A stretch of 64,000 bases of DNA from Paracrocinitomix mangrovi. GTDB taxonomy: Bacteria; Bacteroidota; Bacteroidia; Flavobacteriales_D; Crocinitomicaceae. Where the stretch lies: the NCBI RefSeq assembly GCF_019740355.2, contig NZ_CP091819.1, positions 3,534,001-3,598,000 of the forward strand, read 5' to 3'. Below are positions 55,517 to 63,851 of this stretch, piece by piece (position 1 is the first letter of the stretch; each line of letters starts with the position of its first letter). The notes below the pieces were generated by a model, which was given only the letters and a program-made list of their open reading frames with translations, had not been told where the DNA came from and ran no database searches. Both the position numbers and the translations under genes were made by a program.

Positions 55517-56292
55517 TATTTACGATACTTCGCTTTTAGCAATCGGTTTTTTAATTTTGTTGGCAGTAACTTTTTGAAATTAACTACCAAAAAACCTTTT
55601 ATAATATTACCTATAAAGTAAGGGTGAATTTTAAAACGATTGTTTAATTTTTTATTGATTTTATAAACTTCTGCAGTTGCCTTATGTCGCTTGTCATCTG
55701 AAACTCCGCCTGCTTCAATTTTACAAATAACTTTTTGAAGATATTTAAACTTGCGTCCTTCTTTATAATAAGAAAATAGCTGTTCAAAATCAGCACAGTA
55801 TTTAAGATTTAAATCAAATGGATGATTTGTCAGCAATTGCTTTTTTACCAATACAGCTTGATGGGTGAATGGAAGGCTTTTCCAAATGCTTTCAATGTTT
55901 CTGCATTTCATAATTCTTTCAAATCCATCTTCGTAAGCTATGGCACTATCACCGAACAAAACATCAACTTCATAGCTAAAGTCTTCTTCACTTATGCTCT
56001 CCTCATTAAAAAATTCGTCACCTGCATTCATGAATATAACCCAATCTCCTTTGGCTTTTAAAATCCCCTTGTTCATGGCGTCATAAATTCCATTATCCGC
56101 TTCTGAAACAATTTGAAGAGGGTGATTTTTAAAATTATCCAGATAATTTAGACTTTCATCAGTGGATTTGCCATCAATTATGATATGCTCATAATTTTTA
56201 AAGTTTAAAGAGGCTACACTAGGCAGGGTTTTCTTTAATCCTTGCAGATTATTATAAGTAATGGTTATTATTGACAGTGTTGGAGATTGCAA
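55516..56292 (-). CDS. GT2-family glycosyltransferase
   Basis: A GT-A transferase with LSIITITYNNLQGLKKTLPS at its start, IIIDGKSTDES for nucleotide binding, and DNGIYDAMNKGI...WVIFMNAGDEFF holding the DxD-like metal site. I prefer the TTG at 56292 (about 258 residues, start MQSPTLSIITITYN). The longer frame from TTG 56319 begins inside a promoter-like palindrome. It is divergent from the FkbM gene. Confidence 0.82.
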   Translation of the reverse strand: MQSPTLSIITITYNNLQGLKKTLPSVASLNFKNYEHIIIDGKSTDESLNYLDNFKNHPLQIVSEADNGIYDAMNKGILKAKGDWVIFMNAGDEFFNEESISEEDFSYEVDVLFGDSAIAYEDGFERIMKCRNIESIWKSLPFTHQAVLVKKQLLTNHPFDLNLKYCADFEQLFSYYKEGRKFKYLQKVICKIEAGGVSDDKRHKATAEVYKINKKLNNRFKIHPYFIGNIIKGFLVVNFKKLLPTKLKNRLLKAKYRK

Positions 56293-56324
56293 GACTTCTT
56301 TAAAGCGGTATATTTGCAAATATA
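56287..56324. promoter_or_regulatory. Promoter of the FkbM gene within a perfect palindrome
   Basis: On the plus strand TTG (56287-56289), 19 bases, then TATATTTG (56309-56316), an exact promoter for the FkbM gene. TATATTTG is the left half of a perfect 16-base palindrome whose right half (56317-56324) reads as the same -7 element on the minus strand. No -33 element was found for the minus direction. Confidence 0.6.
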
Positions 56325-56336
56325 CAATAAAGCCAA

Positions 56337-57089
56337 ATGTTCGTATTGCTAGATAAAATTGTTCTTAAATTAATGAGAACGGCGGGAGTAAAATCCAACC
56401 TCAAAATTAGACGTGGTCCAATGAAAGGGGTGAAATGGAGTACAATGGTTCCCGATAGCAGATACCTATTGGGTATATACGAATCAGATTTAACGGAGAA
56501 GATAATATCAGCAGTGACAGATGGTAAGCGACTTGTAGACATTGGAGCAAATGCCGGTTATTTTTCACTTGTTGCTTCCAAGTATGGTCATAAGGAATTG
56601 AGTCATATTGCTGCAGAACCATTCCCTGCTAATGTTCAATTAATCCAGGAACATTTAAAGATTAATAACATAAGTAATGTTGTGATTGAAGCTTCTGCGA
56701 TAGCAGATAAAAATGGTGAAGTTGAATTTTCTAACACAGATAATTTGGCCGCTAACACTTATAAATCTGAATCATCAATTCATAAAGAAAATCTCATAAA
56801 ACTGAATGCAATTGACTTGAATACATTGAGTGAAAAGTATGATTTGAAAGACAATTGTTTTATGAAAATTGATGTGGAGGGTGCAGAATTTGATGTTCTC
56901 CAGGGAGGGAAAGCATATCTAGAGAAATTTCATCCAGAGATTGTTTTGGCTACTCATGATTGTCATGTTAAAGGTGTAAAGGAGAAATGTCTAAATTTTT
57001 TAATGGATTTAGGTTACTCATGCCAACCAATAATTGATGAAAAACCGATACCAGGGCAAGAAGACTTTTTGTGTTCCTTTGCTAATTAA
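56337..57089 (+). CDS. FkbM-family methyltransferase
   Basis: The 250-residue protein has LVDIGANAGYFSLVASKYG (about 66-84), the SAM-binding motif I, and FMKIDVEGAEFDVLQGGKAY (about 180-199), the FkbM hallmark. The family O-methylates sugars or other hydroxyls. It overlaps the next, convergent methyltransferase gene by four bases. Confidence 0.9.
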   Translation: MFVLLDKIVLKLMRTAGVKSNLKIRRGPMKGVKWSTMVPDSRYLLGIYESDLTEKIISAVTDGKRLVDIGANAGYFSLVASKYGHKELSHIAAEPFPANVQLIQEHLKINNISNVVIEASAIADKNGEVEFSNTDNLAANTYKSESSIHKENLIKLNAIDLNTLSEKYDLKDNCFMKIDVEGAEFDVLQGGKAYLEKFHPEIVLATHDCHVKGVKEKCLNFLMDLGYSCQPIIDEKPIPGQEDFLCSFAN

Positions 57090-57889
57090 ATTCTTTTCGC
57101 AGATAAATTAATATTGAAGGTTTTATCTGGCTGCACATTATCTTTTAAAAGCTTAGTGCTATAATTAACGTTTTCCATATACACTGCGCACATGGTATTT
57201 GAGATGTGATACAAGTTTTTATGTTTATCCTTAGGAATGCCATCTAAAATCCCATGAAGTACAGATGCTCTTACATTTTCAGTATTAAAAGAGTAGTCAT
57301 GCCATACTATGATAGAGTTTTCATCTTTTCTCAGATCAAAAGTTTTGGAAGTGTCATTTTTTACTCCTTCATAAGTATGATCGCCATCTATAAATATTAG
57401 ATCAAATTTCTTTTCAAATTTGCTAAAATCAAAAGTGTGCGAGTTTTGATAAAATGATGTCAGATTCTTAATCTCTTTTGAAAATAGACCATGAGCCTTA
57501 ATGTTTCCCTCATTAAAATTCATAGCTTTCATTTCTTCTTTAGACAAGGTTAAAGAAGTACAATGTTTGGCTACGCTTGCTACATTGAATAAGCTTTCAC
57601 CCCTAAAGCTACCTATTTCTAAATACTCACAGTTTTCAAACTTTTTAGCTAATGATTTTAAAAGTATGATATCTGTAATTAAAGATGTACCCGGTAAAAA
57701 CGAGTAATTGACAATTTCTTCTTCCATATTAGGGATAAGATCCAAAATATCAATTGTTGGTAAGCGTCTGATCCCATGCTGAGTTGAATTTTGAGCGTCA
57801 TGTCTTTTTTCATGCTGGGCAATAATTCCTGATTTAATTACTGTAAGTGGCTTTGACAATAAAAGTTTAATTGCTCCTATTTTAGACAT
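57086..57889 (-). CDS. Class I SAM-dependent methyltransferase (Methyltransf_24-like)
   Basis: The 267-residue protein has CEYLEIGSFRGESLFNVASV (about 93-112) and FDLIFIDGDHTYEGVKNDTS (about 166-185), the motif pair of Methyltransf_24-type enzymes. It is likely a sugar or lipid methylase of the cluster. It starts two bases behind the acetyltransferase gene in the same orientation. Confidence 0.85.
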   Translation of the reverse strand: MSKIGAIKLLLSKPLTVIKSGIIAQHEKRHDAQNSTQHGIRRLPTIDILDLIPNMEEEIVNYSFLPGTSLITDIILLKSLAKKFENCEYLEIGSFRGESLFNVASVAKHCTSLTLSKEEMKAMNFNEGNIKAHGLFSKEIKNLTSFYQNSHTFDFSKFEKKFDLIFIDGDHTYEGVKNDTSKTFDLRKDENSIIVWHDYSFNTENVRASVLHGILDGIPKDKHKNLYHISNTMCAVYMENVNYSTKLLKDNVQPDKTFNINLSAKRI

Positions 57890-57891
57890 GT

Positions 57892-58524
57892 TTATTGTAT
57901 TAAGTTAGCTTTAATCCAGTCAAGATCCTTATTCCACCATGGATCATTAAGGATTTCTTTGATCTTACTCTCTTCAAATTTATATTTTTTATGTTTAGCC
58001 GGAACACCAGCGACAATACTATATGGTTCAACATCATTAATTACCACCGCTCCAGCCGCAATTACCGCTCCATCACCAATTGTAACGCCATCCAAAACAA
58101 TTGCTCCTGCGCCAATCCAAACGTCATTGCCAATATTTATCTCCTCAAATTCACTGAATTTACTCTCTTTTAAAAGTGAAAAACCAATCTGAGGTCTACT
58201 TGAATAAAATAAAGGATGACTAGAGATAAATTCACCTGTTGGATGCTTGCCCAGACCAATTTGAGTGTATGGACCAATGGCGCAAAACTTTCCAATTTTG
58301 GTATTTCTTATTAATGTGCCCTCACTAATGTAAGTATAGCACAGTACCTCACTATTGAATATAGACACTCTATTTCCCAAAGCCACATTTTTACCAAAAG
58401 TTGCCTTGCGAAGTTCATTATTGCTTCCTATTAAAAGCTTCTTAGATCTTAGCTTATGTTTTATCGCGAACCAATAATTTATCAGAGTTTTGAGGCCTGG
58501 TAAATTTGCTAAACTGTTTCTCAT
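57892..58524 (-). CDS. CatB-like hexapeptide acetyltransferase
   Basis: A left-handed beta-helix O-acetyltransferase. The hexapeptide repeats and the loops FCAIGPYTQIGLGKHPTG and DVWIGAGAIVLDGVTIGDGA are typical of the CatB/NodL type, with His in GKHPTG as the probable catalytic residue. I chose ATG 58524 (about 210 residues) over TTG 58545. Even so the start overlaps the upstream CgeB-like gene by 71 bases. Confidence 0.85.
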   Translation of the reverse strand: MRNSLANLPGLKTLINYWFAIKHKLRSKKLLIGSNNELRKATFGKNVALGNRVSIFNSEVLCYTYISEGTLIRNTKIGKFCAIGPYTQIGLGKHPTGEFISSHPLFYSSRPQIGFSLLKESKFSEFEEINIGNDVWIGAGAIVLDGVTIGDGAVIAAGAVVINDVEPYSIVAGVPAKHKKYKFEESKIKEILNDPWWNKDLDWIKANLIQ

Positions 58525-59614
58525 TTTGTGCGAGCTTTTCCTCAAATATTTTTAAATACTGAGGAGTTAGATGTTCAAATGTGTAGTTCTCAAGGGTTCT
58601 TTTTTGACCTGCTTTGGCTATTTTAAGTCTTTCTTCTTCGTTGGCCAGGTAATAATTGATTTTTTCAACAGCATCTGCTGCAGATGTATAACATATAATT
58701 TCTTCTCCGGGGATAAATAATTCTCTAATACTAGGTGAGTCTTCGGTAATTAGTAAGGTGCCAACACCTGTTGCTTCAAAGAGTCTCATATTAACGGCAT
58801 GTCCGTATGAAATGTCTCCATGAGCGTTAAATGTAATCTTGCTATTTGACATCACATTTAACATGTCTTTTCCCCAGGCTTCTCCTTCATATCTTTTTGT
58901 GAAAATCCACAGGTACTTCATTTGTTTAAGTACATTTTTAATTGGATTTTTACTTTTAAAACCATACCCCCAAAGCTTAATTGGTGTTTTTTTAACCAAT
59001 TCTTTAAGAATTTCTTCACGTTTTCTATGATATCCTCCTATTCCGCCAACAAAGGATACTTCTATATTGTTATCCTTGTCTAAAAAAGGAAGCTTTTTAT
59101 GATCAAATACAGCATGGGTTAGGGTGCACGATTTACCTATACTTTTAAAGTAATCGTAATGAGGTTCAAACAAAGTGAATATATGGTCAACATGTTTTAA
59201 TTCCAATGACTCCCTGTCAAAAGGGCACGAAATCCAGGCAAAAATTCTACCTACATGAGGTTTAATGTTTTCCAGAAAATCTGTGTAATATTCAAAATTA
59301 CTTGTCGTGTAAAAAATATCAGGTTTAAATGATTTAACCTGCAATTCGGGAATTGTAAACTGCCAGTCTTTATCAAAGTCCGCATTATTTTCTTTGGCCC
59401 ATTGCTCCTGAACTATTCTGATGTTTGGGGTGATAAAGGTTACTTCGTGTCCCTCTTCCCTCATTAAATCAACAAAAGGAGCAAAAAAATTGGTGGATTC
59501 AAACAAAACCAAATCCAACATTTTCTCATAATTGGTGAGTGATTTGCTCAAGATCTTTTGCTCAATATCGGCAACATGATTGTCATTATATTGAACAAAA
59601 AATACAATTTTCAT
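58454..59614 (-). CDS. CgeB-like glycosyltransferase, copy 2
   Basis: The 386-residue GT-B protein resembles spore-maturation CgeB glycosyltransferases (Glyco_trans_1_2). Key parts are VSFVGGIGGYHRKREEIL (about 186-203), WGYGFKSKNPIKN (about 214-226), AWGKDMLNVMSNSKITFNAH (about 246-265) and NMRLFEATGVGTLLITEDSP (about 275-294). It closely resembles the adjacent gene at 59759, so they are tandem duplicates. Its C-terminal tail extends about 20 residues beyond the paralogue, into the overlapping acetyltransferase gene. Confidence 0.85.
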   Translation of the reverse strand: MKIVFFVQYNDNHVADIEQKILSKSLTNYEKMLDLVLFESTNFFAPFVDLMREEGHEVTFITPNIRIVQEQWAKENNADFDKDWQFTIPELQVKSFKPDIFYTTSNFEYYTDFLENIKPHVGRIFAWISCPFDRESLELKHVDHIFTLFEPHYDYFKSIGKSCTLTHAVFDHKKLPFLDKDNNIEVSFVGGIGGYHRKREEILKELVKKTPIKLWGYGFKSKNPIKNVLKQMKYLWIFTKRYEGEAWGKDMLNVMSNSKITFNAHGDISYGHAVNMRLFEATGVGTLLITEDSPSIRELFIPGEEIICYTSAADAVEKINYYLANEEERLKIAKAGQKRTLENYTFEHLTPQYLKIFEEKLAQNEKQFSKFTRPQNSDKLLVRDKT

Positions 59615-59758
59615 GTGGGCTCTTAAGTTGATAACGGTTAATTAAGGATCATTAACTATTTAGAAAAAGGGTAATGCAAGATACAAAGAATATGGATAAA
59701 TGTCCAAACTACTGGAATTTAATCAGCATGATTCATAGTAGTGACCAAAAGAATTGAC

Positions 59759-60886
59759 TTATTTCCTTATAGGATACTTTTCGTATAATTGATTTTCACC
59801 TTTAAGTAAATTTTCAAAGGTTTTAAGATAGTAAGGCGCTATCTTTTTGAAGGTATAATTATTTAGGGTCTTTTGCTGTCCTGATTTTGCAATTTTCTCT
59901 CGCTCTTCATTATGTGTCAGGTAATACCTGATTTTATCTAAAGCGTCTTGATGATTTTCATAGCAAACTAAATCTTTTCCCGGTTCAAAAAAATCTTCAA
60001 TACCAGGAAATTTTTCTGTAATTAAAAGAGTACCTACGCCTGTTGCTTCAAACAATCTCATATTAACTGCATGCCCGGTAGCATTATCGCCATGTGCATT
60101 TACTGTGATTTTTGATTCGTTAATTATTTTAAGCATGTCTTTTCCCCATGCTTCACCTTGAAAACGCTTAATAAATACCCATCTGTTTTTCAATTGTTTA
60201 AGCAAGTTTTTAATTGGATTTTTACTTTTAAATCCATACCCCCATAAAAGAATAGGTGTCGATTTGATTAACTTTTTTAACAAGGCTTCTCTTTTTTTAT
60301 GAAAGCCACCAACACCTCCTACAAATGAGATGTCTATTTTTTTGTTATAAGTCAATTCATCTAATACTCTATCGTCAAATACGGCATGAACTAAAGTACA
60401 AGGAATGTCTTGAGAATTAAAATATTCGTAGTGAGGTTTAAATAAGGTAAAAACATGATCTATATGATCCATTATGAGCGTGTTTTTATCAAATCTGCAA
60501 GAAATCCATGCGCATATTTTCTTAACATTTGGTTTTACCTCTTTCAAGAAATCACCATAAAATTCAAAATTGCTTGAGACATACAATATATCTGCTTTGA
60601 ATTTTTCTATTTGTTTCACAGCTATTTCTTGCGTCCAATTATTTCCAAATTCACAATTGTTCTGTTTTGCCCAAGATCTTTGTATCTCTTCCAAATTTGT
60701 AATTATCAGGTCTGTTTCATGTCCTTCAGACTCCATAAACTCTATAAACGGAGCAAAGAAGTTGGTAGACTCGTCAATTACACACTGCAATATATCTTCA
60801 TAGGTAGTCAAATGCTGTTCGCTTATTTTACCCTTTATTTCAGCATTTTGGCTATCATTATATTTTATGAAGAATTGAATTTTCAT
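59759..60886 (-). CDS. CgeB-like glycosyltransferase, copy 1
   Basis: The 375-residue paralogue of the protein at 58454, with the same blocks in the same order: VSFVGGVGGFHKKREALL, WGYGFKSKNPIKNLLKQ, AWGKDMLKIINESKITVNAH and NMRLFEATGVGTLLITEKFP. The start MKIQFFIKYNDSQNAEI matches MKIVFFVQYNDNHVADI of copy 2. It is first in the minus-strand run that continues through copy 2, the acetyltransferase and the methyltransferase. Confidence 0.85.
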   Translation of the reverse strand: MKIQFFIKYNDSQNAEIKGKISEQHLTTYEDILQCVIDESTNFFAPFIEFMESEGHETDLIITNLEEIQRSWAKQNNCEFGNNWTQEIAVKQIEKFKADILYVSSNFEFYGDFLKEVKPNVKKICAWISCRFDKNTLIMDHIDHVFTLFKPHYEYFNSQDIPCTLVHAVFDDRVLDELTYNKKIDISFVGGVGGFHKKREALLKKLIKSTPILLWGYGFKSKNPIKNLLKQLKNRWVFIKRFQGEAWGKDMLKIINESKITVNAHGDNATGHAVNMRLFEATGVGTLLITEKFPGIEDFFEPGKDLVCYENHQDALDKIRYYLTHNEEREKIAKSGQQKTLNNYTFKKIAPYYLKTFENLLKGENQLYEKYPIRK

Positions 60887-60959
60887 TTTCTTCCTGTAAG
60901 TTTTAATCTACTTTAAAAATTCAACCTTGATGAACTTAAATGTTAAATAGTTCGTAAAT

Positions 60960-60967
60960 TAGATTTG
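60960..60967 (+). promoter_or_regulatory. Possible -7 element of the aminotransferase gene
   Basis: TAGATTTG matches TAnnTTTG exactly and lies 26 bases before the TTG start. I found no -33 TTG at proper spacing, so this is a weak call. Confidence 0.3.
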
Positions 60968-60993
60968 CAATTATATACGAAATTTATAGCTTC

Positions 60994-62106
60994 TTGAGTA
61001 AAAATAAACCAATATTTGTCACCCAACCAGATCTTCCAGATTTAAATGAATTTGTTGATAAACTATCATTAATTTGGAATTCCAAAATATTGACAAATAA
61101 TGGACCAAATCATAAAGAATTTGAAGATGCTTTGAAAAAGCATTTAAATGTCCAAAATTTGAGTGTATATTCTAACGGAACTATTGCACTTTTAGCGGCG
61201 CTAAAAGCATTAAATTTGAAAGGCAATATTATTACCACTCCTTATAGCTTTGTTGCAACTTCTCATGCTATTATGTGGAATGGACTAACTCCAGTTTTTG
61301 CTGATGTATGTGCTCACAATGGAAATTTGAATCCAGAGAAGGTTGAAGAATTGATTGATGAGGAAACTACAGCTATTATGCCTGTTCATGTGTATGGGTA
61401 TCCGTGTGATATTGACGCGTATGAGAGATTGGCTGAAAAGTATAACTTGAAGATTATTTATGATGCTGCTCATTGTTTTGATATAAAAAGAAAAGATGAT
61501 AACAAAAGCATTTTATTAGAGGGTGACCTATCAGTATTGAGTTTTCACGCAACTAAAGCTTTTAATTCAATTGAAGGAGGAGCTATAATTTCAAGGGATG
61601 CCGGACTAATTGATAAAGTGAACTTACTCAAGAATTTCGGTTTTCGAAATGAAGTTGAGATTGAGGGGATTGGAATTAATGGTAAAATGAATGAGCTTCA
61701 AGCAGCTTTTGGAGTATTGCAACTTTCTGATGTCGAGGAAAATATAAGTAAAAGAAAAAAAGTTTTTGAAGCTTATGTTGAATTACTTAGAAATGTTGAA
61801 GGAATTAGTGTCTTTACTTCAATTGGAGATTATTGTTCTAACTATTCATACCTTCCTATTTTAGTAAATGAGGAATATCGTTTAAATAGAGATGAATTGT
61901 ATTTATATCTTAAAGAACATGAAATTTATGCAAGGCGTTATTTCTATCCATTGATTAGTGATTTGGAAGCCTATAAGGAAATACTAACAAATAGAAATAA
62001 TATTCTTCCAGTTGCAACAGACTTAAGCGAAAAAATATTGTGTTTACCTATTTATTCTTCATTATCAATAGATGAAGTAAAACTCATTTGCAATTTGATA
62101 AAATAA
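60994..62106 (+). CDS. DegT/DnrJ/EryC1-type sugar aminotransferase
   Basis: A PLP-dependent enzyme that makes amino sugars from nucleotide keto-sugars. The 370-residue protein has SNGTIALLAALKALNLKG (about 60-77), IYDAAHCFDI (about 156-165, Asp for PLP), LSFHATKAFNSIEGGAII (about 182-199, catalytic Lys in HATK) and GINGKMNELQAAFGVL. It starts with TTG at 60994. The NeuD gene follows ten bases later, so it likely supplies an amino sugar for acylation. Confidence 0.9.
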   Translation: MSKNKPIFVTQPDLPDLNEFVDKLSLIWNSKILTNNGPNHKEFEDALKKHLNVQNLSVYSNGTIALLAALKALNLKGNIITTPYSFVATSHAIMWNGLTPVFADVCAHNGNLNPEKVEELIDEETTAIMPVHVYGYPCDIDAYERLAEKYNLKIIYDAAHCFDIKRKDDNKSILLEGDLSVLSFHATKAFNSIEGGAIISRDAGLIDKVNLLKNFGFRNEVEIEGIGINGKMNELQAAFGVLQLSDVEENISKRKKVFEAYVELLRNVEGISVFTSIGDYCSNYSYLPILVNEEYRLNRDELYLYLKEHEIYARRYFYPLISDLEAYKEILTNRNNILPVATDLSEKILCLPIYSSLSIDEVKLICNLIK

Positions 62107-62116
62107 TTTACATCAA

Positions 62117-62740
62117 ATGTTAATAATTGGTACGGGAGGCTTTGCCACAGAAACTTTAGAAGTGATTTTATCTTTGAATAACAGCGAAGAGGTTGTCTTT
62201 TATGATAATATTTTTGATAAAAGGGAGCAATTAATGTTTGGAAAGTTCCAAATTTTACACACGAGGGATGAATTATCAAATCATTTAAGAGATAATTCTG
62301 ACAATTATGTAATAGGTGTAGGAAATCCACAAAAACGTAAAAAAATATATGCAGAAATTAATGATATGGGCGGAAAGCCTTTTATTGCAATTTCTGCAAA
62401 GGCAAATGTTGGTCATTTTAATACAACGATTGGCCAGGGAACAATTGTTTGCGGTGGAACTCAGATAACCAATAATGTAAAAATTGGAAAGGGGTGTTTG
62501 ATAAATCTAAACGTAACAATAGGTCATGATACTTTGATTGAAGACTTTGTTGAGATTTGTCCCGGGGTAAATATATCAGGGAATTGTAAGATTGGAGAAG
62601 GAGTATTTATTGGAACCTCAGCAGTAATATTGCCTGGAATCAAAGTAGGTGAAGAAAGTGTTATTGGAGCAGGCGCAGTAGTAACCAAAGATGTTAAAGC
62701 TGGTACTACAGTTGTTGGCATTCCGGCAAAACAAGTGTAA
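62117..62740 (+). CDS. NeuD/PglD-family sugar O/N-acyltransferase
   Basis: The 207-residue protein has the family layout: an N-terminal Rossmann part MLIIGTGGFATETLEVILSL and a hexapeptide-repeat helix (about 85-205) with LINLNVTIGHDTLIEDF holding the catalytic His. It ends in KDVKAGTTVVGIPAKQV. It probably acylates the amino sugar made by the neighbouring aminotransferase. Confidence 0.9.
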   Translation: MLIIGTGGFATETLEVILSLNNSEEVVFYDNIFDKREQLMFGKFQILHTRDELSNHLRDNSDNYVIGVGNPQKRKKIYAEINDMGGKPFIAISAKANVGHFNTTIGQGTIVCGGTQITNNVKIGKGCLINLNVTIGHDTLIEDFVEICPGVNISGNCKIGEGVFIGTSAVILPGIKVGEESVIGAGAVVTKDVKAGTTVVGIPAKQV

Positions 62741-62741
62741 T

Positions 62742-63851
62742 TTGAATCTTCACATTTTTCATAACATCACATTTTTAGACTTTGCAAAACAAGAATTTGA
62801 ATTAACGAATGAAGATGAAAAATTTGTAATTATTACTGACCAAGAGGATGAAATTGATGATAAAGAGTTCTTTTCGCAATTATCTTTGAGGGAATTTATA
62901 AAAATTAATAACCCTCAAAGAATTATAATTCATTATTTGGACGGAGTAAAAGCAAAGCCAATAATTGATTCTGAATATAAAGGTTATATACATTGGTCTG
63001 CATGGGGGGCAGATATTTATTCTCCACATTTTGGATTTTCGAAAAAAAGCCTTTACCTAAAAAAAACAAAAAAAATATATCACAAATTAAAGATTCGAAG
63101 CCAAGAAAATATTGTTTACAGATCACTCAAACTATTCAGACCAATATTAGGTTTTGCATTCAAACTTAGATACAATCATTTGCACAACTACTATTATGTT
63201 GAGCAGCTACTATCTAAAGTAAATAGCTTTTCAACTGTTGTTCCTACCGAGAAAGATATAATTCAACGAAGAGTAAATGGGAATTATAAAGCATTTACAT
63301 ATGGTAATATCAAAACACTTGTACCAGAAAAATTGCGAAAAATGAAAGATATTGAATTGGGAGATCGCATTTTGGTAGGAGGTTCAGCAACTCTTAGTCA
63401 AAATCATTTAGATATTTTTGAAATTACAGGATATGAAATAAATGCTGTTATACCTATCAACTATGGAGAGGAGATGTACAAACAGTATCTAATAGATAAA
63501 TTAAGTGGTTACAAGAACTTTATACTTCTTACTGAACGATTGTCTTACGAATCTTATATCGAATTATTAATGAGTTGCGGATGCCTAATAATGAATCAAC
63601 TTAGACAGCAATCGGTAGGAAGTATTGTGTTGGGCTTGTTTTTAGGTATGAGAGTTTACTTAAATGCTTCTAATCCGGTTTATAAGTTTCTTGTATCCGA
63701 AAATTTTATTGTGTTTGATCTCCAAAAAGATTTTAGTAATTATGGCTGTTCTCCTTTAACTAAGATGGAAATTGAAAAAAACCGAAAATGTTTGTCAGAT
63801 TACTGGGGTGAAGAATCTTCGGAAAAAAGAATGAGAAATTTTTGGGATTAG
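62742..63851 (+). CDS. WecF-like N-acetylfucosaminyltransferase family protein
   Basis: Resembles the 4-alpha-L-fucosyltransferase (WecF, GT56) family: IIHYLDGVKAKPIIDSEYKG, then HWSAWGADIYSP (about 84-95), RILVGGSATLSQNHLDIFEI (about 211-230) and VGSIVLGLFLGMRVYLNASN. I chose TTG 62742, one base behind the neuD stop, giving NLHIFHNITFLDFA at the start (about 369 residues). A frame from 62691 would begin inside neuD with an implausible N terminus. It adds a sugar to a lipid-linked glycan. Confidence 0.75.
   Translation: MNLHIFHNITFLDFAKQEFELTNEDEKFVIITDQEDEIDDKEFFSQLSLREFIKINNPQRIIIHYLDGVKAKPIIDSEYKGYIHWSAWGADIYSPHFGFSKKSLYLKKTKKIYHKLKIRSQENIVYRSLKLFRPILGFAFKLRYNHLHNYYYVEQLLSKVNSFSTVVPTEKDIIQRRVNGNYKAFTYGNIKTLVPEKLRKMKDIELGDRILVGGSATLSQNHLDIFEITGYEINAVIPINYGEEMYKQYLIDKLSGYKNFILLTERLSYESYIELLMSCGCLIMNQLRQQSVGSIVLGLFLGMRVYLNASNPVYKFLVSENFIVFDLQKDFSNYGCSPLTKMEIEKNRKCLSDYWGEESSEKRMRNFWD

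Noticed and set aside
62691-62741. Upstream start for the WecF-like gene inside neuD
   Set aside because: It would overlap the end of neuD by 50 bases with residues that do not fit the family. A TTG one base after the neuD stop is better.
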